Assembly (NCBI GenBank): GCA_002478565.1
Contig: DLPC01000018.1
Span: forward strand, 130,894-194,893
From: Flavobacteriales bacterium UBA7468
GTDB lineage: Bacteria > Bacteroidota > Bacteroidia > Flavobacteriales_D > Crocinitomicaceae
Length of the DNA: 64,000 nucleotides
Reading direction: 5' to 3'
Made by a program: the position numbers and the translations under genes. The notes under the pieces are model-generated. The model had not been told where the DNA came from and made no database searches. It saw only the letters and a list, made by a program, of their open reading frames with translations. Of the stretch, positions 26,592 to 35,475 are shown one piece after another (the stretch's first letter is position 1; every line of letters begins with the position of its first letter).

Positions 26592-28124
26592 TCACTCTCC
26601 ACCAAACTTCACTTTGAAGCCCAACTGAAAATCTTTACTCGTGCCGTTGATTTTAGTTTGAACGCCTTCTGTATAAGGGATGTTCAAGCCAGAATAGGCA
26701 TAAGTAGTTTGTGCTGCTTTGATTAACCCAAATTGTTGGCGGTAGCTCAGACTCAGATACAAATTATTTACAATTCGAAAATCCTTGGAAAGACCCAAAT
26801 AAACTGAACTTAAAATGTTGGAATGAATTTCAGAAGTATAAGTATAACTGAATTGATAAGGAACCCCATTGATTTCTCCTGAAATTACACCTCCGCCGTA
26901 ACCACTCCCATTTTCCAAATGGAAACCTAGCGACATACCCGCATGAACATTGATGACATTGTAATTATTGGGTAAAATCAAACGATACAAGCCTCCACCT
27001 GAAAACTGATATGCATAAAATGCACTATTGCCACTGGCGCCATATTTATCAAATGAGAACTTTTGCACATCCCAAAATAACTGAGAATGAAAACCAAATT
27101 CATAAAAAAATTGGTTTTTCAAGCCTTTTTCAAAGGTTAAGCGAGGTAAAAAACTCCCAAATCCATAATTGATGAAAATACTATTTGGATCTTTAATTAC
27201 GCGTGTTAGTCCTATTCCTGCACCTCCAGAAACATTGATAAACTTACTGCTGGGATCTATATATCTTTTCTGTTTTCGCGCTGCTTTTCTAGCTCCTTTG
27301 CGATCCATATTTGGGTCTAATTGCAGTGCTTTGATGGTCTGAATATGTTTGGCTCTTGTTAATGTATAGGTCAAATGAAAATTCAAAAAATGGCCATTAT
27401 TGATATATTTTCCTGCTGACGTTTGATTTTTCATGACATACGATCCTTCAAAAGCCGTATTGAAGGCATAATCATAACTCAGTTTAAATCCTAACACATC
27501 TCGATTTTTCAAGGTTTTCGAGAGTTCGCCCCCAAATGAAACGAAGGGTTTAATCCGATTGTTAAATAAAATGTCCAAATCATAAATTTGCTCGTCTGGT
27601 TGAATGGTATCATAACTGATGTAGGACTGCGAACCGTAGCTGTAAGCTCCATAATGGACAAATCCACCACCTACTTGCGCTCTAAGTAAACGTTCATCTG
27701 TCAGTTGTTTGCGATAAGACGCCAATAATTCAACGCGCCAAAAACCTTTATAGTTCAAATTATTAAAATAATTCATAAACGGCCCATAACCAATAGGATT
27801 ATAATTTTCTGGAAGTTTATATCGAAAGGGCAAAGCACCAAAACCAAGCCCTGCACTCAAATCAATAGCAGGGTGCAAAATACGTGTGTAATGGAAATTA
27901 AAACCATGAGTTACGCTCGTTGCCTTTGCCATTTGGAGGTCACCATATATTGGTTCACTATGACTTTGATTGAGCCCATTTACTAATGAAAAAGAATACA
28001 AATTTTTAAGCTCCTGAGTACTATCCGGGGCACTTGTTTGAGAGCTCGCAGTAAAGTGCAACAAAAGTAATAGAAAGCCTAAATTCATTTGGGGCATCCT
28101 TTTTTCTAGTTTTATCATATACAT
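26592..28124 (-). CDS. Predicted outer-membrane protein of unknown function
   Basis: 510 residues. An N-terminal hydrophobic segment ends in SSQTS (signal peptide; Met13 may be the true start). The whole mature protein is rich in alternating aromatic strands with glycine turns (LSAGLGFGALPF, LRAQVGGGFVHYG, VNVHAGMSLGFHL) and ends in FQLGFKVKFGG, typical of an outer-membrane barrel. A basic stretch near residue 270 (DRKGARKAARKQKRY) splits it into two halves of similar design, so it may be a duplicated barrel. No family recognised. It converges on the rhuM remnant. Confidence 0.6.
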   Translation of the reverse strand: MYMIKLEKRMPQMNLGFLLLLLHFTASSQTSAPDSTQELKNLYSFSLVNGLNQSHSEPIYGDLQMAKATSVTHGFNFHYTRILHPAIDLSAGLGFGALPFRYKLPENYNPIGYGPFMNYFNNLNYKGFWRVELLASYRKQLTDERLLRAQVGGGFVHYGAYSYGSQSYISYDTIQPDEQIYDLDILFNNRIKPFVSFGGELSKTLKNRDVLGFKLSYDYAFNTAFEGSYVMKNQTSAGKYINNGHFLNFHLTYTLTRAKHIQTIKALQLDPNMDRKGARKAARKQKRYIDPSSKFINVSGGAGIGLTRVIKDPNSIFINYGFGSFLPRLTFEKGLKNQFFYEFGFHSQLFWDVQKFSFDKYGASGNSAFYAYQFSGGGLYRLILPNNYNVINVHAGMSLGFHLENGSGYGGGVISGEINGVPYQFSYTYTSEIHSNILSSVYLGLSKDFRIVNNLYLSLSYRQQFGLIKAAQTTYAYSGLNIPYTEGVQTKINGTSKDFQLGFKVKFGGE

Positions 28125-28262
28125 TAGTCAAATGAAGAAATGGCGAAATTCAAAAATGAAAGATCATCCTAAAATAGTCAATCCTTCAGTATTTTCCCCT
28201 ACTCGACTTCAACTTTTATAAAAGCCTACTTCATGAACTATCGTTATTAAACGTAGAATAAG

Positions 28263-28270
28263 TACCTTCG
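28263..28270 (+). promoter_or_regulatory. -7 promoter element of the Pif1-like helicase
   Basis: TACCTTCG fits TAnnTTCG and lies 25 nt before the TTG start at 28296. Confidence 0.5.
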
Positions 28271-28295
28271 CTTGGTCTAATCAACTCCTTTTATT

Positions 28296-30587
28296 TTGAG
28301 TCAAGAAGAGCGTTCTGCAGCTGAGTTTACCGAGCAATTTATCAACCAAACCAATCAGACTATCTTTTTGACTGGGAAGGCAGGGACGGGTAAAACTACG
28401 CTTCTTCGAAAGATTATTGCTTCAACGCATAAAAATGCGGTGATCGTAGCGCCTACGGGCATCGCAGCTTTGAATGCTGGCGGCGTAACTATCCATTCTT
28501 TTTTTCAGTTGCCTTTTGCAGGTTTCATTCCTGAATTTGGAGCACAAGCAGCTTTTACAGAAACGGTCAAGTTTGAAACGAAGGATACGCTAATGCGGCA
28601 TTTCTCAATGAACAAAACCCGCCTGAAACTCATTAGAAACATTGAGCTACTCATCATAGATGAAGTCAGTATGCTACGCGCCGATTTATTGGACGCTATG
28701 GATTGGACCCTGCGCAATGTGCGGCGCAACAATGAAGCATTTGGCGGTGTTCAGGTTTTGTTTATCGGGGACCTCCTGCAGCTGCCGCCTGTTGTCAAGC
28801 AAGAAGAATGGCAGATTTTAAGAAACTATTATCAAGGTATTTTTTTCTTTAATGCCCGGGTTTTACAAGAGATCAAGCCGCTGTATATCGAGCTATCTAC
28901 AATTTACCGTCAACAAGATCAAGCTTTTATACAGGTGCTCAACAACCTAAGAAATAATCAAATTACCCATGAGGATGTCGAGATTTTAAATCAGTACGTA
29001 CAACCCGACTTTGATGCGACAAAAAACGAAGGATACATCACATTAACCACACACAACTCGAAGGCCGATCAAATCAATGCCAAAGCACTGCAGGCACTAC
29101 CCGGTAAAACTTGGCGCTACGAGGCTGAAATTACAGGAGACTACCCAAAGCACCTCTTCCCTATTGAGGAAATACTTGAACTCAAGGTGGGTGCTCAGGT
29201 CATGTTCATTAAAAATGACTTGTCTTTTGACAAGCATTATTTCAATGGCAAAATGGGCATCATTGAATCCTTGAGTGAGCATGAAATGACGGTATGTTTT
29301 ACTGAAGAGAAGAAAACAATCGTAGTCGAAAAATTTGAGTGGGTTAATAAACGATATGTGCTCAATGATATGACAGGCGAAGTACTAGAAGAGACGCTCG
29401 GCACATTTGTGCACTACCCTTTGAAATTAGCTTGGGCCATCACAGTGCACAAGAGTCAAGGCCTCACTTTTGATAAAGCAGTCCTGGATGTTTCAGACGT
29501 CTTTGCACCAGGACAAGCGTATGTAGCGCTCTCGCGGTTGCGCACTTTGTCAGGTTTAGTCTTGACCCAACCAATGCGCATGAACGGGCTCTCCAATGAC
29601 CAACAAGTTGTAGCGTTTAGTCAGCATAAGGTACAGGAAGATTTACTTGAGGGTTATTTAGAACAAGCAACAAAGCACTATTTAATTAACTCGCTGAAGC
29701 AAGCCTTTGACTGGTATGAACTGAGTTCAAAGTGGGGGATACATCAAGCCAGCTATCAAATTGTCGGGCCAAAGACTGAAAAGGCCAAAAATAAAAGTTG
29801 GATGACCTTACAAAATCAAATCATTCAGTCTTCAACAGAACCTGCTCAGAAATTCAGAAAGCAGCTCGATCAAATTTTACACGCTAAACATTTTGACCTT
29901 GCCTTTTTAAACGAGCGCGTACAGGCGGCTTATCATTACTTTTTTAAGGATTTTGATGCCGTACTCGTTTCTAATTTAAAGAAAATTGCAGAACTCATTC
30001 GGGTCAGAAAAACCAAGCAATATGCGGAGGAATTACAAGAATTAGATGAGCTACTTACTGAAACCATTCTTCAGCTCAAAAAGGCACGTTTGCTCATTGA
30101 AGCAGTTAGCGCTGGTAAAGAAATCAACAAGGAGCAAGTCAACAATACTGAAATAAAAAATTACAAAAGCAGCCGAATAGCTGCCGTGCAACAAGAACTC
30201 AAGCAGGTTCCTTCTTTGCTCGATGAGCCCGATGAAGCGCCACTCAGTATGTTAGAAAAGCGCTCAAAGCAGATAAATAAGCCCAAAACAGAGAAAAAAT
30301 CGACCTATGAGCTAACACTTGAGCACTTACAAACAGGCAAAACCATCGATGAAATAGCACGCCTACGCCAAGTATCGGTTCAGACCATTACCAATCATTT
30401 TGTCTACCTGATCCGCAGTGAAGCTATTGCACTCGATGAAATCATGTCTTCAGAGCGCATCAATGAATTAGCTGGCTACTTCGAAGATTACAAAGAAACC
30501 TCACTCACGCCACTCAAAGAAAAACTTGGCGACCTCGCGAGTTGGGACGAGCTGAAATTATACCAAGCCCATTTGCAGGTTCAGTAA
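28296..30587 (+). CDS. Pif1/RecD-like helicase with C-terminal helix-turn-helix domain
   Basis: 763 residues. Walker A GKAGTGKTT near 27-35; Walker B LLIIDEVSMLRADLLDAMD near 115; motif III GDLLQLPPV; a RecD2-like segment with LKVGAQVMFIKND; motif VI KSQGLTFDKAVLDVSDVF followed by YVALSRL. These are SF1B helicase motifs. Residues 440-640 are helical. Residues 670-715 carry a RecQ-C-terminal-like winged helix (HLQTGKTIDEIARLRQVSVQ). TTG start: an in-frame stop at 28278-28280 and no ATG in between leave little choice. The role is probably DNA unwinding in replication or repair. Ends 3 bp from converging folE. Confidence 0.88.
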   Translation: MSQEERSAAEFTEQFINQTNQTIFLTGKAGTGKTTLLRKIIASTHKNAVIVAPTGIAALNAGGVTIHSFFQLPFAGFIPEFGAQAAFTETVKFETKDTLMRHFSMNKTRLKLIRNIELLIIDEVSMLRADLLDAMDWTLRNVRRNNEAFGGVQVLFIGDLLQLPPVVKQEEWQILRNYYQGIFFFNARVLQEIKPLYIELSTIYRQQDQAFIQVLNNLRNNQITHEDVEILNQYVQPDFDATKNEGYITLTTHNSKADQINAKALQALPGKTWRYEAEITGDYPKHLFPIEEILELKVGAQVMFIKNDLSFDKHYFNGKMGIIESLSEHEMTVCFTEEKKTIVVEKFEWVNKRYVLNDMTGEVLEETLGTFVHYPLKLAWAITVHKSQGLTFDKAVLDVSDVFAPGQAYVALSRLRTLSGLVLTQPMRMNGLSNDQQVVAFSQHKVQEDLLEGYLEQATKHYLINSLKQAFDWYELSSKWGIHQASYQIVGPKTEKAKNKSWMTLQNQIIQSSTEPAQKFRKQLDQILHAKHFDLAFLNERVQAAYHYFFKDFDAVLVSNLKKIAELIRVRKTKQYAEELQELDELLTETILQLKKARLLIEAVSAGKEINKEQVNNTEIKNYKSSRIAAVQQELKQVPSLLDEPDEAPLSMLEKRSKQINKPKTEKKSTYELTLEHLQTGKTIDEIARLRQVSVQTITNHFVYLIRSEAIALDEIMSSERINELAGYFEDYKETSLTPLKEKLGDLASWDELKLYQAHLQVQ

Positions 30588-30590
30588 AGC

Positions 30591-31277
30591 CTACAATTCA
30601 ATGTACTTCAAAAACTCATTTTTGGTAGCTTCATTTTCAAACTTACCACAAAACTGAGCAGTGACAGTACTGCTATTGACATCTTTGACACCTCTTGAAG
30701 AGACACAAAGGTGGGTTGCATCGATCACGACTGCGACATCATCTGTTTCCAGCGCTTTTTGTAAAGCTTTGGTAATTTGCATCGTAAGACGCTCTTGTAC
30801 CTGAGGACGTTTAGCAAAATGTTGTACTATGCGGTTGATTTTAGACAAACCGATCACTTTCCCAGATGAGATGTAGGCCACATGAGCCTTTCCAATAATT
30901 GGCACAAAATGATGCTCGCAATTGGAATAAAACAAGATATTTTTCTCTACAAGCATCTGGTTATATTGATACTTGTTTTCAAATAACTTGATATCAGGGA
31001 AATTCTCAGGATTGAGCCCGCTGAAAATCTCTTTGACATACATCTTGGCTACCCTGCGCGGTGTTCCACTGAGGCTATCGTCTGTACGATCCAAACCAAG
31101 AATATCCATGATGGAGCCAAAATGTGCTGCAATCTTTTCTATTTTTTCGTCGTCTGAAAGCTCAAACGCATCTGGTCTAAGGGGAGTTTCTACGGAAGTA
31201 CTCACGTGCTCATCACCGAGCTCGTCAATAAGAATGTCAATGTGTTGATCGGAAACTGAATAACCGTTTTGTTTCAT
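30591..31277 (-). CDS. folE: GTP cyclohydrolase I
   Basis: 228 residues. The first 35 are a weakly conserved extension. Then the FolE core: GSIMDILGLDRTDDSLSGTP, RVAKMYVKEIFSGL, the zinc and active-site motif SNCEHHFVPI, GLSKINRIVQHFAKRPQVQE with the conserved arginine, and the second zinc Cys in THLCVSSRG. It converts GTP to 7,8-dihydroneopterin triphosphate, the first step of tetrahydrofolate (and biopterin) synthesis, as a cytoplasmic decamer. Single-gene unit by spacing. A 10-bp inverted repeat abuts the start codon. Confidence 0.97.
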   Translation of the reverse strand: MKQNGYSVSDQHIDILIDELGDEHVSTSVETPLRPDAFELSDDEKIEKIAAHFGSIMDILGLDRTDDSLSGTPRRVAKMYVKEIFSGLNPENFPDIKLFENKYQYNQMLVEKNILFYSNCEHHFVPIIGKAHVAYISSGKVIGLSKINRIVQHFAKRPQVQERLTMQITKALQKALETDDVAVVIDATHLCVSSRGVKDVNSSTVTAQFCGKFENEATKNEFLKYIEL

Positions 31278-31304
31278 CTTTTTGTTTTTTAGTTAAACAA
31301 AAAG
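31278..31304 (-). repeat. Inverted repeat directly before the folE start codon
   Basis: CTTTTTGTTT (31278-31287) and AAACAAAAAG (31295-31304), perfect 10-bp arms with a 7-nt loop. The hairpin ends at the base next to the ATG, so in mRNA it could limit ribosome access. It could also be an operator. Confidence 0.5.
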
Positions 31305-31371
31305 AGAGAGGTTTGGTTCTTTGCTCGTCAAAAAGAATTGAAAAAAAACAATTTAGAAAAGCGACAAACTT

Positions 31372-31740
31372 TTAAAAAACAAACTCCAGTGGCTCTGAAA
31401 CAAGCAACTCACCTGTCTTCATAGCAGCAAAAGACCTGAGATAATAGGTATGTCCAGTTACAAATAAACCTGAACTGCCATTATAAATTGATGTCTTGGT
31501 CAATGGACAAGGCAAGCCCGCATTGCCATAAGCATCAATTGGTTTATTTGGTATAGTATCAAGCTGGATTCCGTAAAACAAGACATTTTGTCGAGGCAGC
31601 GTACCGTAATTTGCGGTTACATTTATGTATTCATTATTAAGGCCCGTACGCGTCATGGAAATGGTTGGTTGTGCTGTTTCAAATTTTGTACAAGCAAATA
31701 GCCAAGACAAGAGCGAAACTAAAAAGAAATATTTCATCAT
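31372..31740 (-). CDS. Small predicted lipoprotein of unknown function
   Basis: 122 residues. A hydrophobic N-terminus ends in the lipobox LFAC (Cys17). The mature part is beta-rich, with TYYLRSFAAMKTGELLVSEP at its end resembling fibronectin-III-like repeats seen in Bacteroidota lipoproteins. It is the last gene of a three-gene minus-strand operon: 12 bp after the barrel gene, which itself follows the lipoprotein protease by 1 bp. No function assigned. Confidence 0.65.
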   Translation of the reverse strand: MMKYFFLVSLLSWLFACTKFETAQPTISMTRTGLNNEYINVTANYGTLPRQNVLFYGIQLDTIPNKPIDAYGNAGLPCPLTKTSIYNGSSGLFVTGHTYYLRSFAAMKTGELLVSEPLEFVF

Positions 31741-31752
31741 AACTACTAAAAT

Positions 31753-32412
31753 TTAAAATCTGAAACCTACACTGAATTGATGCGAAACGGTGAACCAATA
31801 AGTTGACCTTTCTGCTTCACCGGTGTAAGATGGCTGTTCAATGAGGAAATAAGGGGTCGTAACGACATAACCAATTGCGTATTCACCGAAAAAGATATTT
31901 TTTTGTCCTAAAGGTTTTTCAAATCCTACATGTGCTTTGACTCCTCCGCCGCTAGTATAAACTAAGCCATCCAAGACGTATTCAAGCGTGTATCGATAAT
32001 TATGCAATCCTGCAGACAGAAATACATCTGGCCCAAAAAATAAATTTGGCATGTTTTTAAATAAAAAATAGTCTAAACTTGCAACCAATTGCCCATTGAG
32101 AAAAAGAGTACTTTGGTAAGAAGTCGATTGAATCATATCTCCTTCAAACATTGCCGGATATTTATTAAATCCAACTAATGAATCTTGAGATCCTTTGTGA
32201 TAGAATAAATCCAAGCCAACTCTTGATCTGACATTAAAAACTTTTTTCGAAACCTTACCAAAGGATAGAGACGCTCCATTGCCAACAAGCCCAGCTACAC
32301 TAGTACCAGGCACTGTGGCACCTAATTTTAAATATCGACCTTGCGCTGTACACTCAAGACTACTTACAAAACTCACTAACAATATGATTAGTTTGAATAA
32401 ATCTTTTTTCAT
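31753..32412 (-). CDS. Predicted outer-membrane barrel protein
   Basis: 219 residues. Signal peptide about 1-24 (LECTAQ); strands such as YLKLGATVPG, VRSRVGLDLFYHKG, LFFGPDVFLSAGLHNYRY and a C-terminal strand HQFSVGFRF ending in Phe, the outer-membrane insertion signal. Function unknown. The gene is sandwiched in an operon between a serine-protease lipoprotein and a small lipoprotein, so the three products may form an envelope complex; this is inferred from spacing only. Confidence 0.65.
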   Translation of the reverse strand: MKKDLFKLIILLVSFVSSLECTAQGRYLKLGATVPGTSVAGLVGNGASLSFGKVSKKVFNVRSRVGLDLFYHKGSQDSLVGFNKYPAMFEGDMIQSTSYQSTLFLNGQLVASLDYFLFKNMPNLFFGPDVFLSAGLHNYRYTLEYVLDGLVYTSGGGVKAHVGFEKPLGQKNIFFGEYAIGYVVTTPYFLIEQPSYTGEAERSTYWFTVSHQFSVGFRF

Positions 32413-32413
32413 T

Positions 32414-34066
32414 TTATTTATTGTATTGAATATTAAGGTAAGTAGCTACTAAATAAGATGGTATCGCAAATCCAACACCTTCGGTATCCTTACCTACTAA
32501 TTTTGACTGAATAACGCCATGAAGGGTTCCACTTTTATCAAAGAGTGGCCCACCACTATTACCCCCGTTGATATTGATATTTAGCTGAAGTAAATTATTA
32601 TTGTTGGTCACTCTTTCGTTAGAAATGAGACCTAAACTTACAGACTGGCCAAGCTCGACAGACTTTGGTGCACCAATCGTGTATACCTCCGATAGATTCT
32701 TAAAAGATTTGACATCAGAAAGTAAGAATACTTTCTCAAAATTGTAGGCTACTTTAAGCAATGCGACATCTCTGGCTCTGTTATATCTGACAATGTCGGC
32801 TTCCAATTGTATTCCATTTGAAAGAATGACTTTTACCTTGGATGGTTGGTCTTGTGTCTTGCCTGAAATCACATGATAATTTGTCAGAATGTAGCCATCT
32901 TGTGTGATTGCAAACCCTGAACCATGCCCGCCATCTGGCCTTTTGATAATTACAGAACCGAGTGAGGCATCTGACAATTCCTTCACCAAATTGGTGGGTT
33001 TATTGATGCTCAATACCGGTTCTTGAACATTGAAATTAGTTTGAACTTTGAGTTTCTCTTGAAATTGAGCAGTTTGTTTGAGTTCGTAGTAGCTTCGTGC
33101 AAGCGCATCGTTGATCATACCGATGTAATCGGGCGCTTGTCCACCGTAATTTACAAAGGGGTCTGAAAAACTATATAAGCTCAGCGAGTCCACAACTTCT
33201 TCGTAATTATTGAATGTGGTCCAGGTAACTTCCAAGCCAATTTTTCGGTAATTGCCATATCCTTCATAAACAATAAACTCATCGATTTCCGTCATTTTTG
33301 CTTCCAAAAAAATGGTGTTATTGTTGTCTTGGAAAATCCGGTTGACTGTGTCGATAAATCCCGATTGATACAACACGTTGAATAAATCCTCAGTAAAAAC
33401 TGTGTTTTCAGCAAAAAGACTCTTACGGTCGTTTGGACCACTAAGAGAAGCCCCTGAAACCATTCTATTGCGTTTTTTCTTAGAAAGTTCTGCCAATCTT
33501 TGTTCTTCTAATCTTTTGGCCTCTAGATTTTCGGAAATGCGCAATTTTTTTTCTTCCAATAATTTACCTTCAATATTTGGAGCATTTGGCACAAAATAGG
33601 TTTGGATGTCTTGGTCGTAGTCTGCAATAGCAATTTTTACATCCTCTATATTGACATACCTTTGATCTAAATTCCGATTTGGATACACCAGACTATTGCT
33701 AAGTTTGATTTCATTGGGATACAAAAATCCATCGGGTAAATTAATCAGACTCTCACCATTAACAAATAAAATTGGTAAGTCTAATAAGGCAAACGGATAA
33801 AACAAAGGGTCTCTTTTTTCAGGCGCTAATAAATAATGTTCGTCTTTGAACCCTGGTGTTTGAATAACAATCTGCTGAAAGCCTATGCGATCAATAGTTG
33901 TGCTAATCTTTTTACCTGTTCCGAATTCTTTTTCTACGGTACTTACTTTTGAAGAATCTGAATCCGTGAGAAAAACAACATCTTGCGTTTCAGGCAACAA
34001 ATAAGAGGTACAAGAACTCAATAATAACCCGACAGCTATGATGTTTAATTTGATTAGTCGATGCAT
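32414..34066 (-). CDS. Lipoprotein with trypsin-like (S1C, DegP-type) protease domain
   Basis: 550 residues. Lipobox LLSSC (Cys19). An N-terminal region of about 330 residues contains an Arg/Glu/Lys-rich helix (EKKLRISENLEAKRLEEQRL) and TPR-like or beta segments. The protease domain covers about 345-550: His of the triad in DGYILTNYHVISG, Asp in ARDVALLKV, Ser in GGNSGGPLFD. No PDZ domain follows, which differs from DegP/HtrA. It likely faces the periplasm from a membrane and degrades or processes envelope proteins. First gene of a three-gene operon; a near-consensus -7 element (TATCTTTA on the minus strand, 34088-34095) lies upstream. Confidence 0.85.
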   Translation of the reverse strand: MHRLIKLNIIAVGLLLSSCTSYLLPETQDVVFLTDSDSSKVSTVEKEFGTGKKISTTIDRIGFQQIVIQTPGFKDEHYLLAPEKRDPLFYPFALLDLPILFVNGESLINLPDGFLYPNEIKLSNSLVYPNRNLDQRYVNIEDVKIAIADYDQDIQTYFVPNAPNIEGKLLEEKKLRISENLEAKRLEEQRLAELSKKKRNRMVSGASLSGPNDRKSLFAENTVFTEDLFNVLYQSGFIDTVNRIFQDNNNTIFLEAKMTEIDEFIVYEGYGNYRKIGLEVTWTTFNNYEEVVDSLSLYSFSDPFVNYGGQAPDYIGMINDALARSYYELKQTAQFQEKLKVQTNFNVQEPVLSINKPTNLVKELSDASLGSVIIKRPDGGHGSGFAITQDGYILTNYHVISGKTQDQPSKVKVILSNGIQLEADIVRYNRARDVALLKVAYNFEKVFLLSDVKSFKNLSEVYTIGAPKSVELGQSVSLGLISNERVTNNNNLLQLNININGGNSGGPLFDKSGTLHGVIQSKLVGKDTEGVGFAIPSYLVATYLNIQYNK

Positions 34067-34200
34067 ATCTGCTTAATTTTAGAGGATTAAAGATATGAAA
34101 AGAAAAGATTCTCCCCTATTTTTAATTTTATATTGCAATCCAAAAGCAACTAATTAGGCTATTTTTACGTCCTCAAACCCGTATTTTAAATTAAATCTTC

Positions 34201-35454
34201 GTGAAAAAAACTACATTAATTTTGGCTTTAGCCCTCGGCTTGAATGTGTTTGCTCAATCTGTTAAAGGCGAGCAACTTACCTACACATACGTTAAACTAC
34301 CGACCAATCCAGTTCAACCCAAGCCTGCTTTTTATCAAGCTTTTGTGAATGCAGCCTATGAAGTCGAGAATCAAAAGCTACTCGATCAATTTGAAAAAGA
34401 CAAAGCGCAAGCAGAAGCCGATTATCAAAGAGAAATGGCTGAATACCCAAACAGACTCAAGGCCGCTGACGACAAGTATGCCAAAGAAATGGAAGCATGG
34501 AATGCGAAATCTACTGCCTCAAAAATTCTTGAAAAGCAAGTACTCAATGAGAATAATCATCCAGTTAAAGATTACGTCGCACAACCTTACCGTAGAACCG
34601 TTAGCCCACCTGTTCTAAAAACAAGCTATGATAACAATTCATTGGCGTCAACCTACCTTACCATTGATGGTCTTGAAAAAGGTAGCAATAATGCACTCAA
34701 CTACACCGTGACACTCCAAGGATTCGAGGCTACTCCGGCCCGAGTAGTTAGCGAAGTGAAGAAAGAAACAACTATTGCTAACGGCGTAAGCTCTTCTAAA
34801 GATGTCACTTATTACCATCTAGAATTTACTTACAGACATCCAATGAGTTTCAGAGTGAGTAATGCAGCTAATCAAGAAATTTATGCTGCAGCTCCAGCAG
34901 AATTTACTGAATTCAAAACCTACAAAAGCACAGCTTCCAAAACCCAACCTTCTATGGATGCCAGTGCGGCCATCAAAGCGATGGAAGATAAATGTTTACA
35001 AGAAAATCTTAAAGCCATCAATCATATGGTCAATGATCGTATTGGTTTTGAACGCACCGAAGAAACTTTTGAGTTGTATTATGTAAAGTCTAAAAATGAG
35101 TCGCACAATGACATTTTAGATGCTTATAACGCAGCGACATTAGGCTTTAAAATGTTAGCGACCAATGAAGCGCAAGGCAAGGCAGAATTGGATAAAGCCA
35201 TCGCCATTTGGAAAAAAGCTCTAGAAGAATCAGATATTACCAATAAAAAAGCACGCATCGATAAAGATGTTACAATAGCGATCTACGTAAATTTACTAGA
35301 GGCCTATTTTGCTTTAAGAAACACCAATGAAGCCGATCTTATTTTACAAACGCTAGGCAGAATGGATTTATCCAACCGTGACAAAAAACAAGTTGAAGCT
35401 TACCAAAAAGCTTATCTTGATTTGAAATTACGCATGGCAGCCAACGGTCTTTAA
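34201..35454 (+). CDS. Exported coiled-coil protein of unknown function
   Basis: 417 residues with a GTG start. The signal peptide (1-19, LGLNVFAQ) fixes the start. Residues 50-115 are a highly charged helix rich in Lys/Glu/Ala (QFEKDKAQAEADYQREMAEY), probably a coiled coil. The middle is beta-rich. The last 150 residues are helical (ATLGFKMLATNEAQGKAELD, LEAYFALRNTNEADLILQTL), similar to TPR repeats. No family recognised and no enzymatic motif. It ends 21 bp before the GH3 gene, which has its own promoter element. Confidence 0.65.
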   Translation: MKKTTLILALALGLNVFAQSVKGEQLTYTYVKLPTNPVQPKPAFYQAFVNAAYEVENQKLLDQFEKDKAQAEADYQREMAEYPNRLKAADDKYAKEMEAWNAKSTASKILEKQVLNENNHPVKDYVAQPYRRTVSPPVLKTSYDNNSLASTYLTIDGLEKGSNNALNYTVTLQGFEATPARVVSEVKKETTIANGVSSSKDVTYYHLEFTYRHPMSFRVSNAANQEIYAAAPAEFTEFKTYKSTASKTQPSMDASAAIKAMEDKCLQENLKAINHMVNDRIGFERTEETFELYYVKSKNESHNDILDAYNAATLGFKMLATNEAQGKAELDKAIAIWKKALEESDITNKKARIDKDVTIAIYVNLLEAYFALRNTNEADLILQTLGRMDLSNRDKKQVEAYQKAYLDLKLRMAANGL

Positions 35455-35461
35455 GATTGTG

Positions 35462-35469
35462 TATCTTCG
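35462..35469 (+). promoter_or_regulatory. -7 promoter element of the GH3 gene
   Basis: TATCTTCG ends 6 nt before the ATG at 35476, predicting a nearly leaderless transcript. Confidence 0.6.
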
Positions 35470-35475
35470 TAGACC

